DNA of 24,303 nt. Origin: a virus. The stretch covers positions 1 to 24,303 of the IMG/VR virus record IMGVR_UViG_3300030107_005311. One strand, given 5' to 3'. The number at the start of each line of letters is the position of its first letter. Position 1 is the first letter of the stretch. Both the position numbers and the translations under genes were made by a program. Under the pieces are notes generated by a model. That model did not search any database. It saw only the letters and a list, made by a program, of their open reading frames with translations, and was not told where the DNA came from. Below, one piece after another: positions 1-6,798 of this stretch.

Positions 1-162
1 ACCATGCCTGGTGTAGGTGAGGTTGGTGAATGGAAAGATAAACTTCTTAATAAGAATCCTGGATGGGGAGAAGTCCTCAAGAAAGCAGAAAAATCTGGGG
101 GCATTAATGCAAGATTAGCAAAAAGAAATATCGGTACAACACAAGGATTGGGGGACTATTAG
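1..162 (+). CDS. Partial unknown protein, C-terminal end
   Basis: The frame is open from the first base of the window to a TAG at 160-162 and gives 53 residues ending in GTTQGLGDY. The piece is basic and Gly/Lys/Asn-rich, with a Trp near the middle, and has no motif I can name. An ATG at base 4 could be a start, but no upstream sequence is visible to judge it, so I treat the gene as truncated at the window edge. It stops one base before the phoH start and is probably in the same transcription unit. No function is proposed. Confidence 0.55.
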   Translation, partial: TMPGVGEVGEWKDKLLNKNPGWGEVLKKAEKSGGINARLAKRNIGTTQGLGDY

Positions 163-163
163 T

Positions 164-919
164 ATGCCTAAAAAGAAAAAGACTGATGATCCCATTGGAG
201 TTGGACTGACGGCTAAGCAAATGAGACGAAAGAAACCAATCAATTCGGATTTACTTGTTGATATTGATCCTCTTACACCAAATCAAGAGAAATTTTTTGA
301 AGAGTATGATGCAGGTAAACATTTGTTTGCCTATGGATGTGCTGGTACAGGTAAAACATTCATTGCATTGTACAAAGCACTTAAAGAAGTTCTTGATTTA
401 GATACACCATACGAAAAGATTTACATCGTTCGTTCTCTTGTATCAACACGTGAGATTGGTTTCTTACCTGGAGATCATGAGGATAAGTCTTCTCTTTTCC
501 AAGTACCATATAAGAAGATGGTAAAGTATATGTTTCAGATGCCATCTGATACAGACTTTGAAATGCTTTATGGTAATCTTAAAACTCAAGAGACTATGAC
601 GTTCTGGAGTACCTCATTTATCAGGGGAACTACATTAGATAATGCAATTGTTATAGTTGATGAATGTCAGAACTTGAATTTTCATGAGTTAGATAGTATA
701 ATTACCAGAGTAGGAGATAATTCTAGGATTATTTTCTGTGGTGACGGAGTTCAAACTGATCTTCGTAACAACCATGAACGTGCTGGACTAGGTGATTTTA
801 TGAAAGTTATTTCTATGATGGAATCATTTGCCTCTGTTGAATTTGATATCAATGATATCGTTCGTTCGGGATTGGTTAAAGAATACATCTTAGCAAAGCA
901 TTCTCTTGGTATGTTATGA
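164..919 (+). CDS. phoH: PhoH-like P-loop ATPase
   Basis: This 251-aa protein has a Walker A motif GCAGTGKT (residues 58-65) and a Walker B segment AIVIVDECQN (161-170) with the Asp-Glu pair expected of the PhoH family. The stretch REIGFLPGD (about 96-104) is also typical of PhoH proteins. The first 25 residues are a Lys-rich extension without clear structure. PhoH-type ATPases are widespread in marine phages. Their biochemical role in infection is not settled, although the fold is that of an RNA-helicase-like NTPase. The gene overlaps the nuclease gene by four bases (ATGA), suggesting translational coupling and a shared role in nucleic-acid metabolism. The family call is very secure; the function is not. 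Confidence 0.95.
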   Translation: MPKKKKTDDPIGVGLTAKQMRRKKPINSDLLVDIDPLTPNQEKFFEEYDAGKHLFAYGCAGTGKTFIALYKALKEVLDLDTPYEKIYIVRSLVSTREIGFLPGDHEDKSSLFQVPYKKMVKYMFQMPSDTDFEMLYGNLKTQETMTFWSTSFIRGTTLDNAIVIVDECQNLNFHELDSIITRVGDNSRIIFCGDGVQTDLRNNHERAGLGDFMKVISMMESFASVEFDINDIVRSGLVKEYILAKHSLGML

Positions 920-1599
920 CATTTGAGCATTGTAATTTTCTTGGTGATATTGAATTAGAAAAGAAAGAAACTCCTGGTTGTAGACTGTATCAAGTCCCCA
1001 ATGGTGAGTGGGTTCCTTCAATAACTTCAGTAACATCTTTCTATAATAGACACATCTTTACTGAATGGCGTAAGCGTGTGGGTGAGGAAGAAGCAAATCG
1101 CATCACCAAAAAAGCAACCACACGTGGTACAGATTTCCATGAGGCAGCTCAAGGTTATCTGGAGAATAAAGAATTGGATTGGAATAACTTCCTTCCTGCT
1201 ACACAATTTATGTTCCATCATGCTAAACCTTACCTTGATAAGATTCAAAATGTTCATGCAATCGAGCGTACTCTCTACTCAGAGTATCTTGGCATTGCTG
1301 GTCGTGTTGATTGCATTGCTGAATATGAAGGCGAACTAGCAGTCATTGACTTCAAGACATCTGAAAAGATTAAACCTGAGAAGTGGATGGAAAATTACTT
1401 TGTTCAGGAGCAAGCATATGCTTGTATGTATTATGAATTGACTGGTATTCCAGTTAAGAAACTTATTACTTTAATGGTAACACCAGGTGGTGATGTAAAG
1501 GCATTTGACAAACGCAACAAAGACGAGTATATTAAGCTATTAGTAAAGTATATAAAGAAATTTGTCTCCTCTAATCTCAAATCTCATGGTAATGGATAA
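916..1599 (+). CDS. PD-(D/E)XK superfamily exonuclease (RecB/Cas4-like)
   Basis: The 227-aa product has the ordered motifs of a RecB-type PD-(D/E)XK nuclease. These are FHEAAQGY with His75-Glu76, GRVDCI with Asp132, IDFKTS with Asp145 and Lys147 (the D-x-K catalytic pair), and QEQAYACMY with Gln166 and Tyr168. These residues bind metal and cleave DNA in the family, which includes mitochondrial genome maintenance exonuclease-like proteins. No cysteines are arranged as in an iron-sulfur Cas4. The start overlaps phoH by ATGA and the end overlaps the gp33-like gene. Placed among replication genes, it probably acts in recombination or DNA end processing. The substrate cannot be told from the sequence. 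Confidence 0.87.
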   Translation: MTFEHCNFLGDIELEKKETPGCRLYQVPNGEWVPSITSVTSFYNRHIFTEWRKRVGEEEANRITKKATTRGTDFHEAAQGYLENKELDWNNFLPATQFMFHHAKPYLDKIQNVHAIERTLYSEYLGIAGRVDCIAEYEGELAVIDFKTSEKIKPEKWMENYFVQEQAYACMYYELTGIPVKKLITLMVTPGGDVKAFDKRNKDEYIKLLVKYIKKFVSSNLKSHGNG

Positions 1600-1849
1600 A
1601 GAATTAAACGAAGTGTTGGAGAAGAAGTTTCTTTGTCCATCCAAATTCGCACAGGATATAGAAAAGTTAGTGCATGAAAATGATTCACTTAATTATATTG
1701 AAGCAATCATAGTTTATTGTGATCAGAACACAATTGAACTTGAGTCTGTACCTAAATTATTATCAAAGCCCCTTAAAGAAAAACTTAAGTACGATGCACA
1801 GGAGTTAAACTTTTTAAAACGCACATCCCGTGCGAAATTGCCAATCTAG
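1592..1849 (+). CDS. 33: gp33-like late-transcription coactivator
   Basis: The 85-aa product from ATG 1592 (MDKELNEV) carries a segment YIEAIIVYCDQNTIEL, followed by a short helix and LNFLKR. This lines up with the central region of T4 gp33 (YLEATTAFLEENSI, then ENLLRP). In T4, gp33 bridges RNA polymerase and the sliding clamp for late transcription. The frame is open further upstream to TTG 1562, but that start would sit deep inside the nuclease gene. ATG 1592 or ATG 1586 gives a normal length and a short overlap. The position just ahead of the gp59 and gp32 genes matches the T4 order 33-59-32, which supports the call. The protein is shorter than T4 gp33 (112 aa). Confidence 0.75.
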   Translation: MDKELNEVLEKKFLCPSKFAQDIEKLVHENDSLNYIEAIIVYCDQNTIELESVPKLLSKPLKEKLKYDAQELNFLKRTSRAKLPI

Positions 1850-1852
1850 TTT

Positions 1853-1903
1853 CATAAAAGCCCCAAAAAAAATCCTGCCAATTTTTTCCCTTATTACTTT
1901 TTT
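1853..1903 (+). repeat. Intergenic 51-bp element, copy 1
   Basis: This element begins with CATAAAAGCCC, continues with an A8 run, then CCTGCCA, then a T6 run, and ends in ATTACTTTTTT. A second copy of identical length lies at 22276-22326; by hand comparison 43 of 51 bases agree. Both copies start a few bases after a stop codon and end a few bases before a small ORF. In this copy the A and T runs can pair as AAAAAAT with ATTTTTT around a 7-nt loop. It lacks the GC hairpin of the other copy, so it would be a poor intrinsic terminator. Confidence 0.7.
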
Positions 1904-1905
1904 AA

Positions 1906-2067
1906 ATGGAAGACGATCATTTGCCAGAACATATCAATAATCTTTGGGAGGATATGGATCGTCTCAATGCATTATATGAAGAACTTATGTGGGAGCATGA
2001 TGTTGCATTAGAGTTTAAAGCAGATTACAAAAACAATCGGATTATTATCAAACCATTACCTGGATGA
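1906..2067 (+). CDS. Small acidic protein, 53 aa, unknown
   Basis: ATG 1906 opens a 53-codon frame ending TGA 2065-2067. That stop overlaps the gp59-like start as ATGA, so the two genes look translationally coupled. The N-terminal half is acidic and helical in character (MEDDHLPEHINNLWEDMDRL), while the end is more basic and hydrophobic (NNRIIIKPLPG). It begins only three bases after the 51-bp intergenic element, and no Shine-Dalgarno sequence is visible. T4 has no gene between 33 and 59, so this is an insertion relative to T4. I do not recognise the family. Confidence 0.65.
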   Translation: MEDDHLPEHINNLWEDMDRLNALYEELMWEHDVALEFKADYKNNRIIIKPLPG

Positions 2068-2660
2068 TGCCTTTTGAAACATATAAAACTTATCTTGCAA
2101 TGAAGCAACACTTCACTAGAGATAAGTATGATTACCATAAGTATTGTGGTCGTTCTCGTGCTACCTTACAAGCATTTCATAAGCGGAAGGACAGATACTT
2201 CTTTGAGAAGATGTCTAGAGCACACCCAGATAAGGAGATAGAGGATTATTTCTTAGCAAACTTTGTTAGTTGTAAGGATCCAGAAACATTATGGATAGGA
2301 GAGATAATAAAGGAAGGAGATAAAAATTTTACACAATGGAAGAAGAAGGTACAGTCATTGTCATATATTTTTAAAGAGGATGTGGATGTATTGTTTGATA
2401 GAAAGTTAGATGAGGTGTTTGATTGTAGCAAAGGACACCCTCATATATTAAAAAGTTACTTAGGTGGTTACACTACTCTTGAAACTCTTGTGATATGTGA
2501 TAGAATACTTGGGTACGTTAAAAACTTTGACAGTAAGTTGAAGGATCCAGTGTGGCAAACCGTCAGTAGACGGATTAAAAAATATGCACCCTTCCTAAAT
2601 ATTAATGTACCACTTTATAAAAAAGTCCTTAAGGAGGTTGTAATTAATGGCAATGACTAA
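2064..2660 (+). CDS. 59: gp59-like loader of replicative helicase
   Basis: The 198-aa protein aligns by eye along its whole length with T4 gp59 (217 aa). It has YLAMKQHF near the N-terminus where T4 has YLMIKQHM, then KRKDRYFFEKMS where T4 has KRRDKYFFQKLS. Next come ANFVSCKDPETLWIGEI where T4 has SNLVANQDAWIGDI, and a C-terminal all-helical half containing TTLETLVICDRIL. In T4, gp59 binds fork DNA and gp32 and loads the gp41 helicase. Its neighbours here, gp33-like upstream and gp32 downstream, match that role. The start is fixed by an ATGA overlap with the 53-aa ORF; a second ATG follows at once (MMPF). Confidence 0.88.
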   Translation: MMPFETYKTYLAMKQHFTRDKYDYHKYCGRSRATLQAFHKRKDRYFFEKMSRAHPDKEIEDYFLANFVSCKDPETLWIGEIIKEGDKNFTQWKKKVQSLSYIFKEDVDVLFDRKLDEVFDCSKGHPHILKSYLGGYTTLETLVICDRILGYVKNFDSKLKDPVWQTVSRRIKKYAPFLNINVPLYKKVLKEVVINGND

Positions 2661-2823
2661 TGATGAAGTACTTAAAAATTTAAAGGAGCAACTGGTTAGC
2701 GTCAGTGAGACTCGTCTTAAACTTCTAGGTGCTATTGATGTTCTTGAACAAATTCAAGAAAGTCAAGATGAAATTGTAACTGAAACTGAAACTGAAACTT
2801 CTGATGAGGTTGAAAGAAATTGA
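2647..2823 (+). CDS. Small acidic protein, 58 aa, with Glu-Thr repeat
   Basis: ATG 2647 lies 9 bases after a strong Shine-Dalgarno sequence, AAGGAGG at 2631-2637, one of the best in the window. The frame reads to TGA 2821-2823. The first 43 residues are probably one or two helices (NDEVLKNLKEQLVSVSETRL and following). The tail is a low-complexity ETETETE run encoded by GAAACT repeats. It overlaps the end of the gp59-like gene by 14 bases, and its stop overlaps the next gene's TTG start. I do not recognise the family. The strong ribosome site and clean overlaps on both sides make it a convincing gene. Confidence 0.7.
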   Translation: MAMTNDEVLKNLKEQLVSVSETRLKLLGAIDVLEQIQESQDEIVTETETETSDEVERN

Positions 2824-3158
2824 CGTTTTTCGATTCTGATATTGTCCGTAAGGAAATGGCAGACATTCAAGATCTTCAAGAGGAGATCTATGGGGATGTC
2901 TTTAATTTTCCTCAGATGGATAATGATACGAAAGTAGAACACATTGAACTACTTCATGAACTTCTTGAAAAGCAAAGGGTACTCTATGCTCGCATGAGTT
3001 TATCAGATGATCCTGAAGCACAGAAAATGAGAGAGAACATCCAACAGTCTGCTGTTATGATGGGGATGCCCAAGGATGTTGATATGTCCAATGTCTTTGC
3101 CAATATGGAAAAGATGATTGGTATTATGAAACAACAGGTTGACAATACTTCTCTTTGA
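2820..3158 (+). CDS. DUF1825 family protein, cyanobacterial-type
   Basis: The 112-aa product begins M-T-FFDSDIV, matching the FFDSEIV start typical of cyanobacterial DUF1825 proteins. It keeps their layout of helices, with the central IELLHELLEKQRVLYARMSLS and the Met-rich end. The conserved FFDS argues for the TTG start at 2820 rather than the internal ATG at 2856. The TTG overlaps the preceding stop (TTGA). The family is restricted to cyanobacteria and their phages and has no established function. Its presence between replication genes is the best single clue to a cyanobacterial host. The last codons lie inside the gp32 promoter. Confidence 0.8.
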   Translation: MTFFDSDIVRKEMADIQDLQEEIYGDVFNFPQMDNDTKVEHIELLHELLEKQRVLYARMSLSDDPEAQKMRENIQQSAVMMGMPKDVDMSNVFANMEKMIGIMKQQVDNTSL

Positions 3159-3167
3159 TATTATAAT
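3139..3167 (+). promoter_or_regulatory. Consensus sigma70-type promoter for gene 32
   Basis: TTGACA at 3139-3144 and TATAAT at 3162-3167 are both perfect matches to the -35 and -10 consensus and are separated by exactly 17 bases. Transcription would start near 3174, leaving a leader of about 38 nt before the gp32 ATG. The -35 box and spacer overlap the end of the DUF1825 gene, whose stop is at 3156-3158. This would allow early transcription of gp32 by unmodified host polymerase, independent of upstream read-through. Confidence 0.85.
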
Positions 3168-3181
3168 CAATAGGTACACAC

Positions 3182-3211
3182 AAGCCAAATCTCAAAACAA
3201 AAGCCAAATCT
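3182..3211 (+). repeat. Direct repeat in gp32 leader
   Basis: AAGCCAAATCT occurs at 3182-3192 and again at 3201-3211, the second copy ending directly at the gp32 ATG. The leader is A/C-rich and has no Shine-Dalgarno sequence and no obvious hairpin. In T4, gp32 represses its own translation by binding an unstructured leader. The repeats are placed where such an operator would be, but that role is inference. Confidence 0.6.
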
Positions 3212-4102
3212 ATGTCTTTTTCAAGTCTAAAGAAACAATCTTCTCTCGGTTCGCTCACCTCCAAATTAGTTAAGGAGATAGAGAAGACAAGTACTACCAG
3301 AGGTGGTGCTGATGAGCGACTTTGGAAACCAGAACTCGATAAGTCTGGTAATGGTTATGCTGTTATCCGTTTCCTTCCTGCACCAGATGGTGAGGATCTA
3401 CCTTGGGCAAAGGTTTATTCTCATGCATTCCAAGGACCAGGTGGTTGGTACATAGAAAATTCTCTTACTACTATGGGTGGTAAGGATCCTGTATCAGAAT
3501 ACAATAGGGACTTATGGAACAGTGGTAATGATGCTGATAAGGATGTTGTTCGTAGACAGAAGCGTAAGCTTTCTTACTATGCAAACATCTACGTTGTAAA
3601 AGACCCAGTTAATCCTCACAATGAAGGAGGAGTCTTCCTATTCAAGTTTGGGAAGAAGATTTTTGATAAGTTAACCGCAGCAATGCAACCTGAGTTTGAA
3701 GATGAGACACCCATTAATCCTTTCGATTTCTGGCAAGGTGCAAACTTCAAACTTAAGATACGCAAGGTTGATGGTTACTGGAATTATGACAAGTCAGAGT
3801 TTGATGCTCCTGCACCTCTGCTTGATGACGATGATGCACTTGAAGCACTCTGGAAAAAAGAGTACTCTGTTGCTGAGTTTACCTCACAGTCTAACTTCAA
3901 ATCATATGAAGATTTAGAACGTCGTCTTAAGTCTGTCTTAGGACAGAAGCAAGCACAACGTCCTCGTTTTGATGAGGAAGTTGAAGTAGAGGATAATACA
4001 CGTGCTCCTGTTGCAGCAGCTGCTCCTCCTGTTTCTACACAGGCGACAGATGGTGATGAGGATGATGCTTTAAGTTATTTCCAGAAACTTGCTAACGAAT
4101 AG
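3212..4102 (+). CDS. 32: gp32 single-stranded DNA-binding protein
   Basis: The 296-aa protein follows T4 gp32 in order. There is a basic N-terminus with KKQSS, similar to the T4 KRKST cooperativity motif. The OB-fold core contains YAVIRFLPA, WYIENSLTT and YYANIYVVKDP (T4: IRFLP, KWYIENCSST, YSCNILVVKDP). The C-terminus is acidic (DGDEDDALSYF), used in T4 to contact replication partners. It coats ssDNA during replication, recombination and repair. There is no cysteine anywhere in the protein, so the T4 zinc site (three Cys and one His) cannot form. It has its own promoter and a repeat-containing leader. Its stop directly abuts the convergent gp53 stop. Confidence 0.94.
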   Translation: MSFSSLKKQSSLGSLTSKLVKEIEKTSTTRGGADERLWKPELDKSGNGYAVIRFLPAPDGEDLPWAKVYSHAFQGPGGWYIENSLTTMGGKDPVSEYNRDLWNSGNDADKDVVRRQKRKLSYYANIYVVKDPVNPHNEGGVFLFKFGKKIFDKLTAAMQPEFEDETPINPFDFWQGANFKLKIRKVDGYWNYDKSEFDAPAPLLDDDDALEALWKKEYSVAEFTSQSNFKSYEDLERRLKSVLGQKQAQRPRFDEEVEVEDNTRAPVAAAAPPVSTQATDGDEDDALSYFQKLANE

Positions 4103-4762
4103 TTAACCTAAATTGGGGTTACTTCCCCTCTTTAATTTCGGGTTAATGTATTCACTTGATGGTTCGTAGTCTAGCAAAGTTTCTACTTCGTCTATGACAT
4201 ACGATAAAAATCTAGACTCTAGGATGTTGATATTTCTTTTATCATCCTGGAGTCTTTCTTCATAGGTACGATAAGTTATACCTTTTATAGGACTTACTTC
4301 AACTAACTGATTAGTTCCACTATCTAAGAAGGTTGCTTTGAATGTTGAGTCAACAATCTTTCCTTTGGGTACAAATATTTTTCCTTTAGAGTCTTGGATT
4401 TGTATAGTTTCATAGTGTTTGATTAAATCTGTACCACCAGTATCACCATATTTTTCTGAGAGATAGTTATTAAAATCTCCCTGTGACATTGGCCATTCAT
4501 CTCTTACATTGATTATATTATTTGCAAGAAGTACTACCCAATCTAAATCTTCATCACCATAAACATTATAAGCAACTTGATCTGGCCTTTCATCTCCTTC
4601 TATTTTATACTTAGTGAAAGACATAAAGTCACTAAAGATATCTTCTCTTATTACTGGACGACGAAATAAGTTTTTAACTTCTAAGTAGTCACGATTAGAT
4701 TTTCTCTCATTGATACGAGAGACGTAATCAAAATTTGGAAGTTGTTTAAAGTAATTAGACAT
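4103..4762 (-). CDS. 53: gp53-like baseplate wedge protein
   Basis: The 219-aa product matches the T4 gp53 family. The key segment ERPDQVAYNVYGDEDLDWVV then LLANNI, with DEWPMSQGDFNNYLSEKYG after it, corresponds to T4 RPEELANAIYGNPQLYWVLLMCND and its following region. The C-terminal third has NINILESRFLSYVIDEVETLL, again as in T4. gp53 is a wedge component needed to join wedges into the hexagonal baseplate. The gene is on the minus strand, converges with gp32 with no spacer, and shares one base with the upstream gp48 stop (TAATG). It is followed by no convincing terminator. Confidence 0.88.
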   Translation of the reverse strand: MSNYFKQLPNFDYVSRINERKSNRDYLEVKNLFRRPVIREDIFSDFMSFTKYKIEGDERPDQVAYNVYGDEDLDWVVLLANNIINVRDEWPMSQGDFNNYLSEKYGDTGGTDLIKHYETIQIQDSKGKIFVPKGKIVDSTFKATFLDSGTNQLVEVSPIKGITYRTYEERLQDDKRNINILESRFLSYVIDEVETLLDYEPSSEYINPKLKRGSNPNLG

Positions 4763-5991
4763 TAGAAACCTATTGTTGAGTCGTCTGCACCATCATAATC
4801 ATCCTCATAGATTGGATCTAGTTCTTGGAGTGTTAATGATATTTCATAAGCAGTCATTGATTTGTTTGGTAATGTCATATAAGTTCCGTCAGGTACATAA
4901 TTGACATTGAAAGTAGTCAATGCTGATCTTTTCATTTTATATAAGAATGGATGATTATTGTTATATCCAGAATGGAAAGAAGCATCAAATACATTAGGAG
5001 ATTCTAGAAATAGATTACCACCAGGAGATTTCTTTACTGCCATTCCTTGTTTAAAGAATCTAATTATTTTTCTGATAATTCTTGTTTCGGATTCACTTCT
5101 AGCAGTTAGTCTGAAAGTATAAGTAAATGAACGTAGTTGTGGCCCATTGAATAATAATTCCATATTGGGATTAAGTATCTTTCCTTGATCCCTAGCAAGC
5201 AATTGATTTGTAGTAGCATTCATGCCTGGTATTTGTCCTACTAAAGCCATTTGTGCTGCCTGTTTTAAACCTCCAGATTCATTTGCAGCTTTAGTAAGTA
5301 ATTCGTTTACTCCTCCTGACATTCCTTCAAAAAAATTATTTGAATTCATCACTCCCATTGCTGCTGCACCACCTGCCATTTGTAGAGTGTTCATTTCATG
5401 CTGGTTCCATCCAACTGCATTACTATCTGCAAGAGTTGGTGGTATAGGAAGAATGACAGATCCTAGGGTTGTCATTTTTCTTTGAGATGCTTGTCCACCT
5501 TCTTCAAATTCACCAGCTTTATACTCCAGCATTGAAATCCGCATGAAGTCTGCATCATCAGAAAGTTTTGCTAATGGATAGCGTAAATCTTTAGTATAAT
5601 TTTTTCTTGAACTTGTACTATTATTTCTAGGTGTATTTTCAGATACTAATGAATCTCCTTCATCTTTACCACCTTCTGTATCTCCACCACCATCATCATT
5701 AGTACCGAATACATTTAAACCTTCTGCATATTTGTCTAGTGTTTTTCTAATATCTGGATCCCCTAGTTCTATATTTGCTGACTGTCCGAATGCTTGCTTA
5801 ACTGATAGTTGATCTTCTGCACCTAACCATGTACCATCTGATTTAAAGAAGTTGCCATCATCTAAGTTCTGTGTGTATTCTACGCCAAGTGAGTCTGTAA
5901 ATTTAGCAGCGACAGAAAGAGATTCAGGATCCCAACTAAAGGTTCCTCTTGTACCAGTCTTTGTTATTATTTGGTTAGATACTGTTGACAC
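4762..5991 (-). CDS. 48: gp48-like baseplate tail-tube cap protein
   Basis: The 409-aa product starts with GTG at 5991. Residues 1-160 are a variable region with a DDGGGDTEGG linker. The C-terminal half has the conserved tube-like fold segment NMELLFNGPQLRSFTYTFRL, SESETRIIRKIIRFFKQGM and YEISLTLQELDPIYEDDY. These are typical of T4 gp48 relatives, which cap the baseplate and begin tail-tube growth with gp54. A hydrophobic Ala/Gly/Met-rich stretch lies at about residues 200-260. The gene sits directly upstream of gp53 in the same minus-strand unit. A CTAAATA motif lies just ahead of its start. Confidence 0.82.
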   Translation of the reverse strand: MSTVSNQIITKTGTRGTFSWDPESLSVAAKFTDSLGVEYTQNLDDGNFFKSDGTWLGAEDQLSVKQAFGQSANIELGDPDIRKTLDKYAEGLNVFGTNDDGGGDTEGGKDEGDSLVSENTPRNNSTSSRKNYTKDLRYPLAKLSDDADFMRISMLEYKAGEFEEGGQASQRKMTTLGSVILPIPPTLADSNAVGWNQHEMNTLQMAGGAAAMGVMNSNNFFEGMSGGVNELLTKAANESGGLKQAAQMALVGQIPGMNATTNQLLARDQGKILNPNMELLFNGPQLRSFTYTFRLTARSESETRIIRKIIRFFKQGMAVKKSPGGNLFLESPNVFDASFHSGYNNNHPFLYKMKRSALTTFNVNYVPDGTYMTLPNKSMTAYEISLTLQELDPIYEDDYDGADDSTIGF

Positions 5992-6002
5992 TATACTTCT
6001 TT

Positions 6003-6374
6003 TTAGTTATTTAGAACAAAATTTTGGTAGGGAATAGTCTTGAGTTCATCAATCTCTGATGGGTTCACATAATATAACTGCCCTACTACTTCCATGAAGG
6101 TATAGTTTCTCATTCTATTCCAATGAAAGTTGTATCCCTTGAATCCATTTGGCATGTACTCTGTAACAGCAACGAGAGGATTAGTATCGTATGTAATGTT
6201 AGGAGTCTTTGCTTTGTATATAAAAGTATAATACTTTCCTAAGTCAGGTACTGGTGTTACTCCATCTGATAATCTATCAATGATATCAACCATTAGATCA
6301 TCAGCATCCTCTGTACCTATGAGGTTCTCCACTATACCAGTGAGTCTATTTTCGTAGGGTTCATTTAATGCCAA
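6003..6374 (-). CDS. Conserved T4-like phage protein, 123 aa, unknown
   Basis: This 123-aa protein has an acidic helical N-terminus (residues 1-38). It is followed by an aromatic-rich domain with YYTFIYKAKTPNITYDTNPLV, GYNFHWNRMRNYTFMEVVG and LYYVNPSEIDEL. I recognise the pattern (YxYxPKTP, NPLV, NxHW, R-YT-E) as a small family common in T4-like marine phages, but it has no assigned function I can state. It overlaps the end of gp4 by 14 bases and lies ahead of gp48 and gp53. A structural or assembly role is plausible from its neighbours only. Confidence 0.7.
   Translation of the reverse strand: MALNEPYENRLTGIVENLIGTEDADDLMVDIIDRLSDGVTPVPDLGKYYTFIYKAKTPNITYDTNPLVAVTEYMPNGFKGYNFHWNRMRNYTFMEVVGQLYYVNPSEIDELKTIPYQNFVLNN
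6008..6014 (-). promoter_or_regulatory. Candidate late promoter motif ahead of gp48
   Basis: Read on the minus strand this is CTAAATA, close to the T4 late -10 element TATAAATA. It lies about 17 bases upstream of the gp48 GTG and within the last codons of the 123-aa gene. In an AT-rich genome such 7-mers occur by chance, so the call rests on position. Confidence 0.3.
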
Positions 6375-6798
6375 GTTCTTTTTCCGTAACTACTTTAAAG
6401 GTTAATTGTCTCATCTCACAGAATGACATAGCAGCTTTCCATTTTGCTTGGTTCTTTGCATACTCTGCCACTTCACGTATGAATGTTCTCTTTTGTTTCC
6501 TTCCTTTTGTGGGAGGGACACAATGTTTTAATGGTTTAACTTCAATTACATATCTTTTAACTTTACCATTACTTTCTTTAATCTTCATGTAGAAGTCTGG
6601 GAAGTAACGGTGGACTCTGTTGTCAAGAGGTGATACGTATGGTATAAAAAATTCTTCACTGCCCCATTCAAGTATATTTACATTACGATCACACCATTTC
6701 ATAAACTTTAGTTCCCAAAGGGATCTATAAATGATGTTTCTTGAGTCTCCTTGGTACTTATTTGAGTGAGTTGGAGTAAACTTACCTTTATAAGACAT
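6361..6798 (-). CDS. 4: gp4-like head completion protein
   Basis: The 145-aa product is the size of T4 gp4 (about 150 aa). It has the conserved NIIYRSLWELKFMKWCDRN, YVSPLDNRVHRYFPDFY and YVIEVKP segments. PD at residues 67-68 and E86-x-K88 form a PD-(D/E)XK-like nuclease core, a feature described for the gp4 head-completion family. In T4, gp4 acts after DNA packaging to finish the head before tail joining. It is the first gene of the minus-strand unit and diverges from gp54 across a 33-bp gap. Confidence 0.9.
   Translation of the reverse strand: MSYKGKFTPTHSNKYQGDSRNIIYRSLWELKFMKWCDRNVNILEWGSEEFFIPYVSPLDNRVHRYFPDFYMKIKESNGKVKRYVIEVKPLKHCVPPTKGRKQKRTFIREVAEYAKNQAKWKAAMSFCEMRQLTFKVVTEKELGIK

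Noticed and set aside
1076-1339. 87-aa plus-strand frame inside the nuclease gene
   Set aside because: It lies fully within a gene with clear catalytic motifs and its product has no recognisable pattern; treated as a shadow frame.
1820-1834. CGCAC-ATCCC-GTGCG hairpin near the gp33 end
   Set aside because: Clean 5-bp stem but inside coding sequence and not followed by a T run; no function can be supported.
2595-2601. CTAAATA near the end of the gp59-like gene
   Set aside because: The match is in coding sequence and the downstream small gene has a strong ribosome site within an overlapping operon; no need for a promoter here.
2784-2804. GAAACT tandem repeat
   Set aside because: Short low-complexity run coding for Glu-Thr in a small acidic protein; too short to be a separate element.
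4113-4140. GGGG-TTACTT-CCCC hairpin with a T-rich tail at the gp32/gp53 junction
   Set aside because: Only a 4-bp stem and the T tract is interrupted; it lies in the gp53 coding end. Not strong enough to call a terminator.
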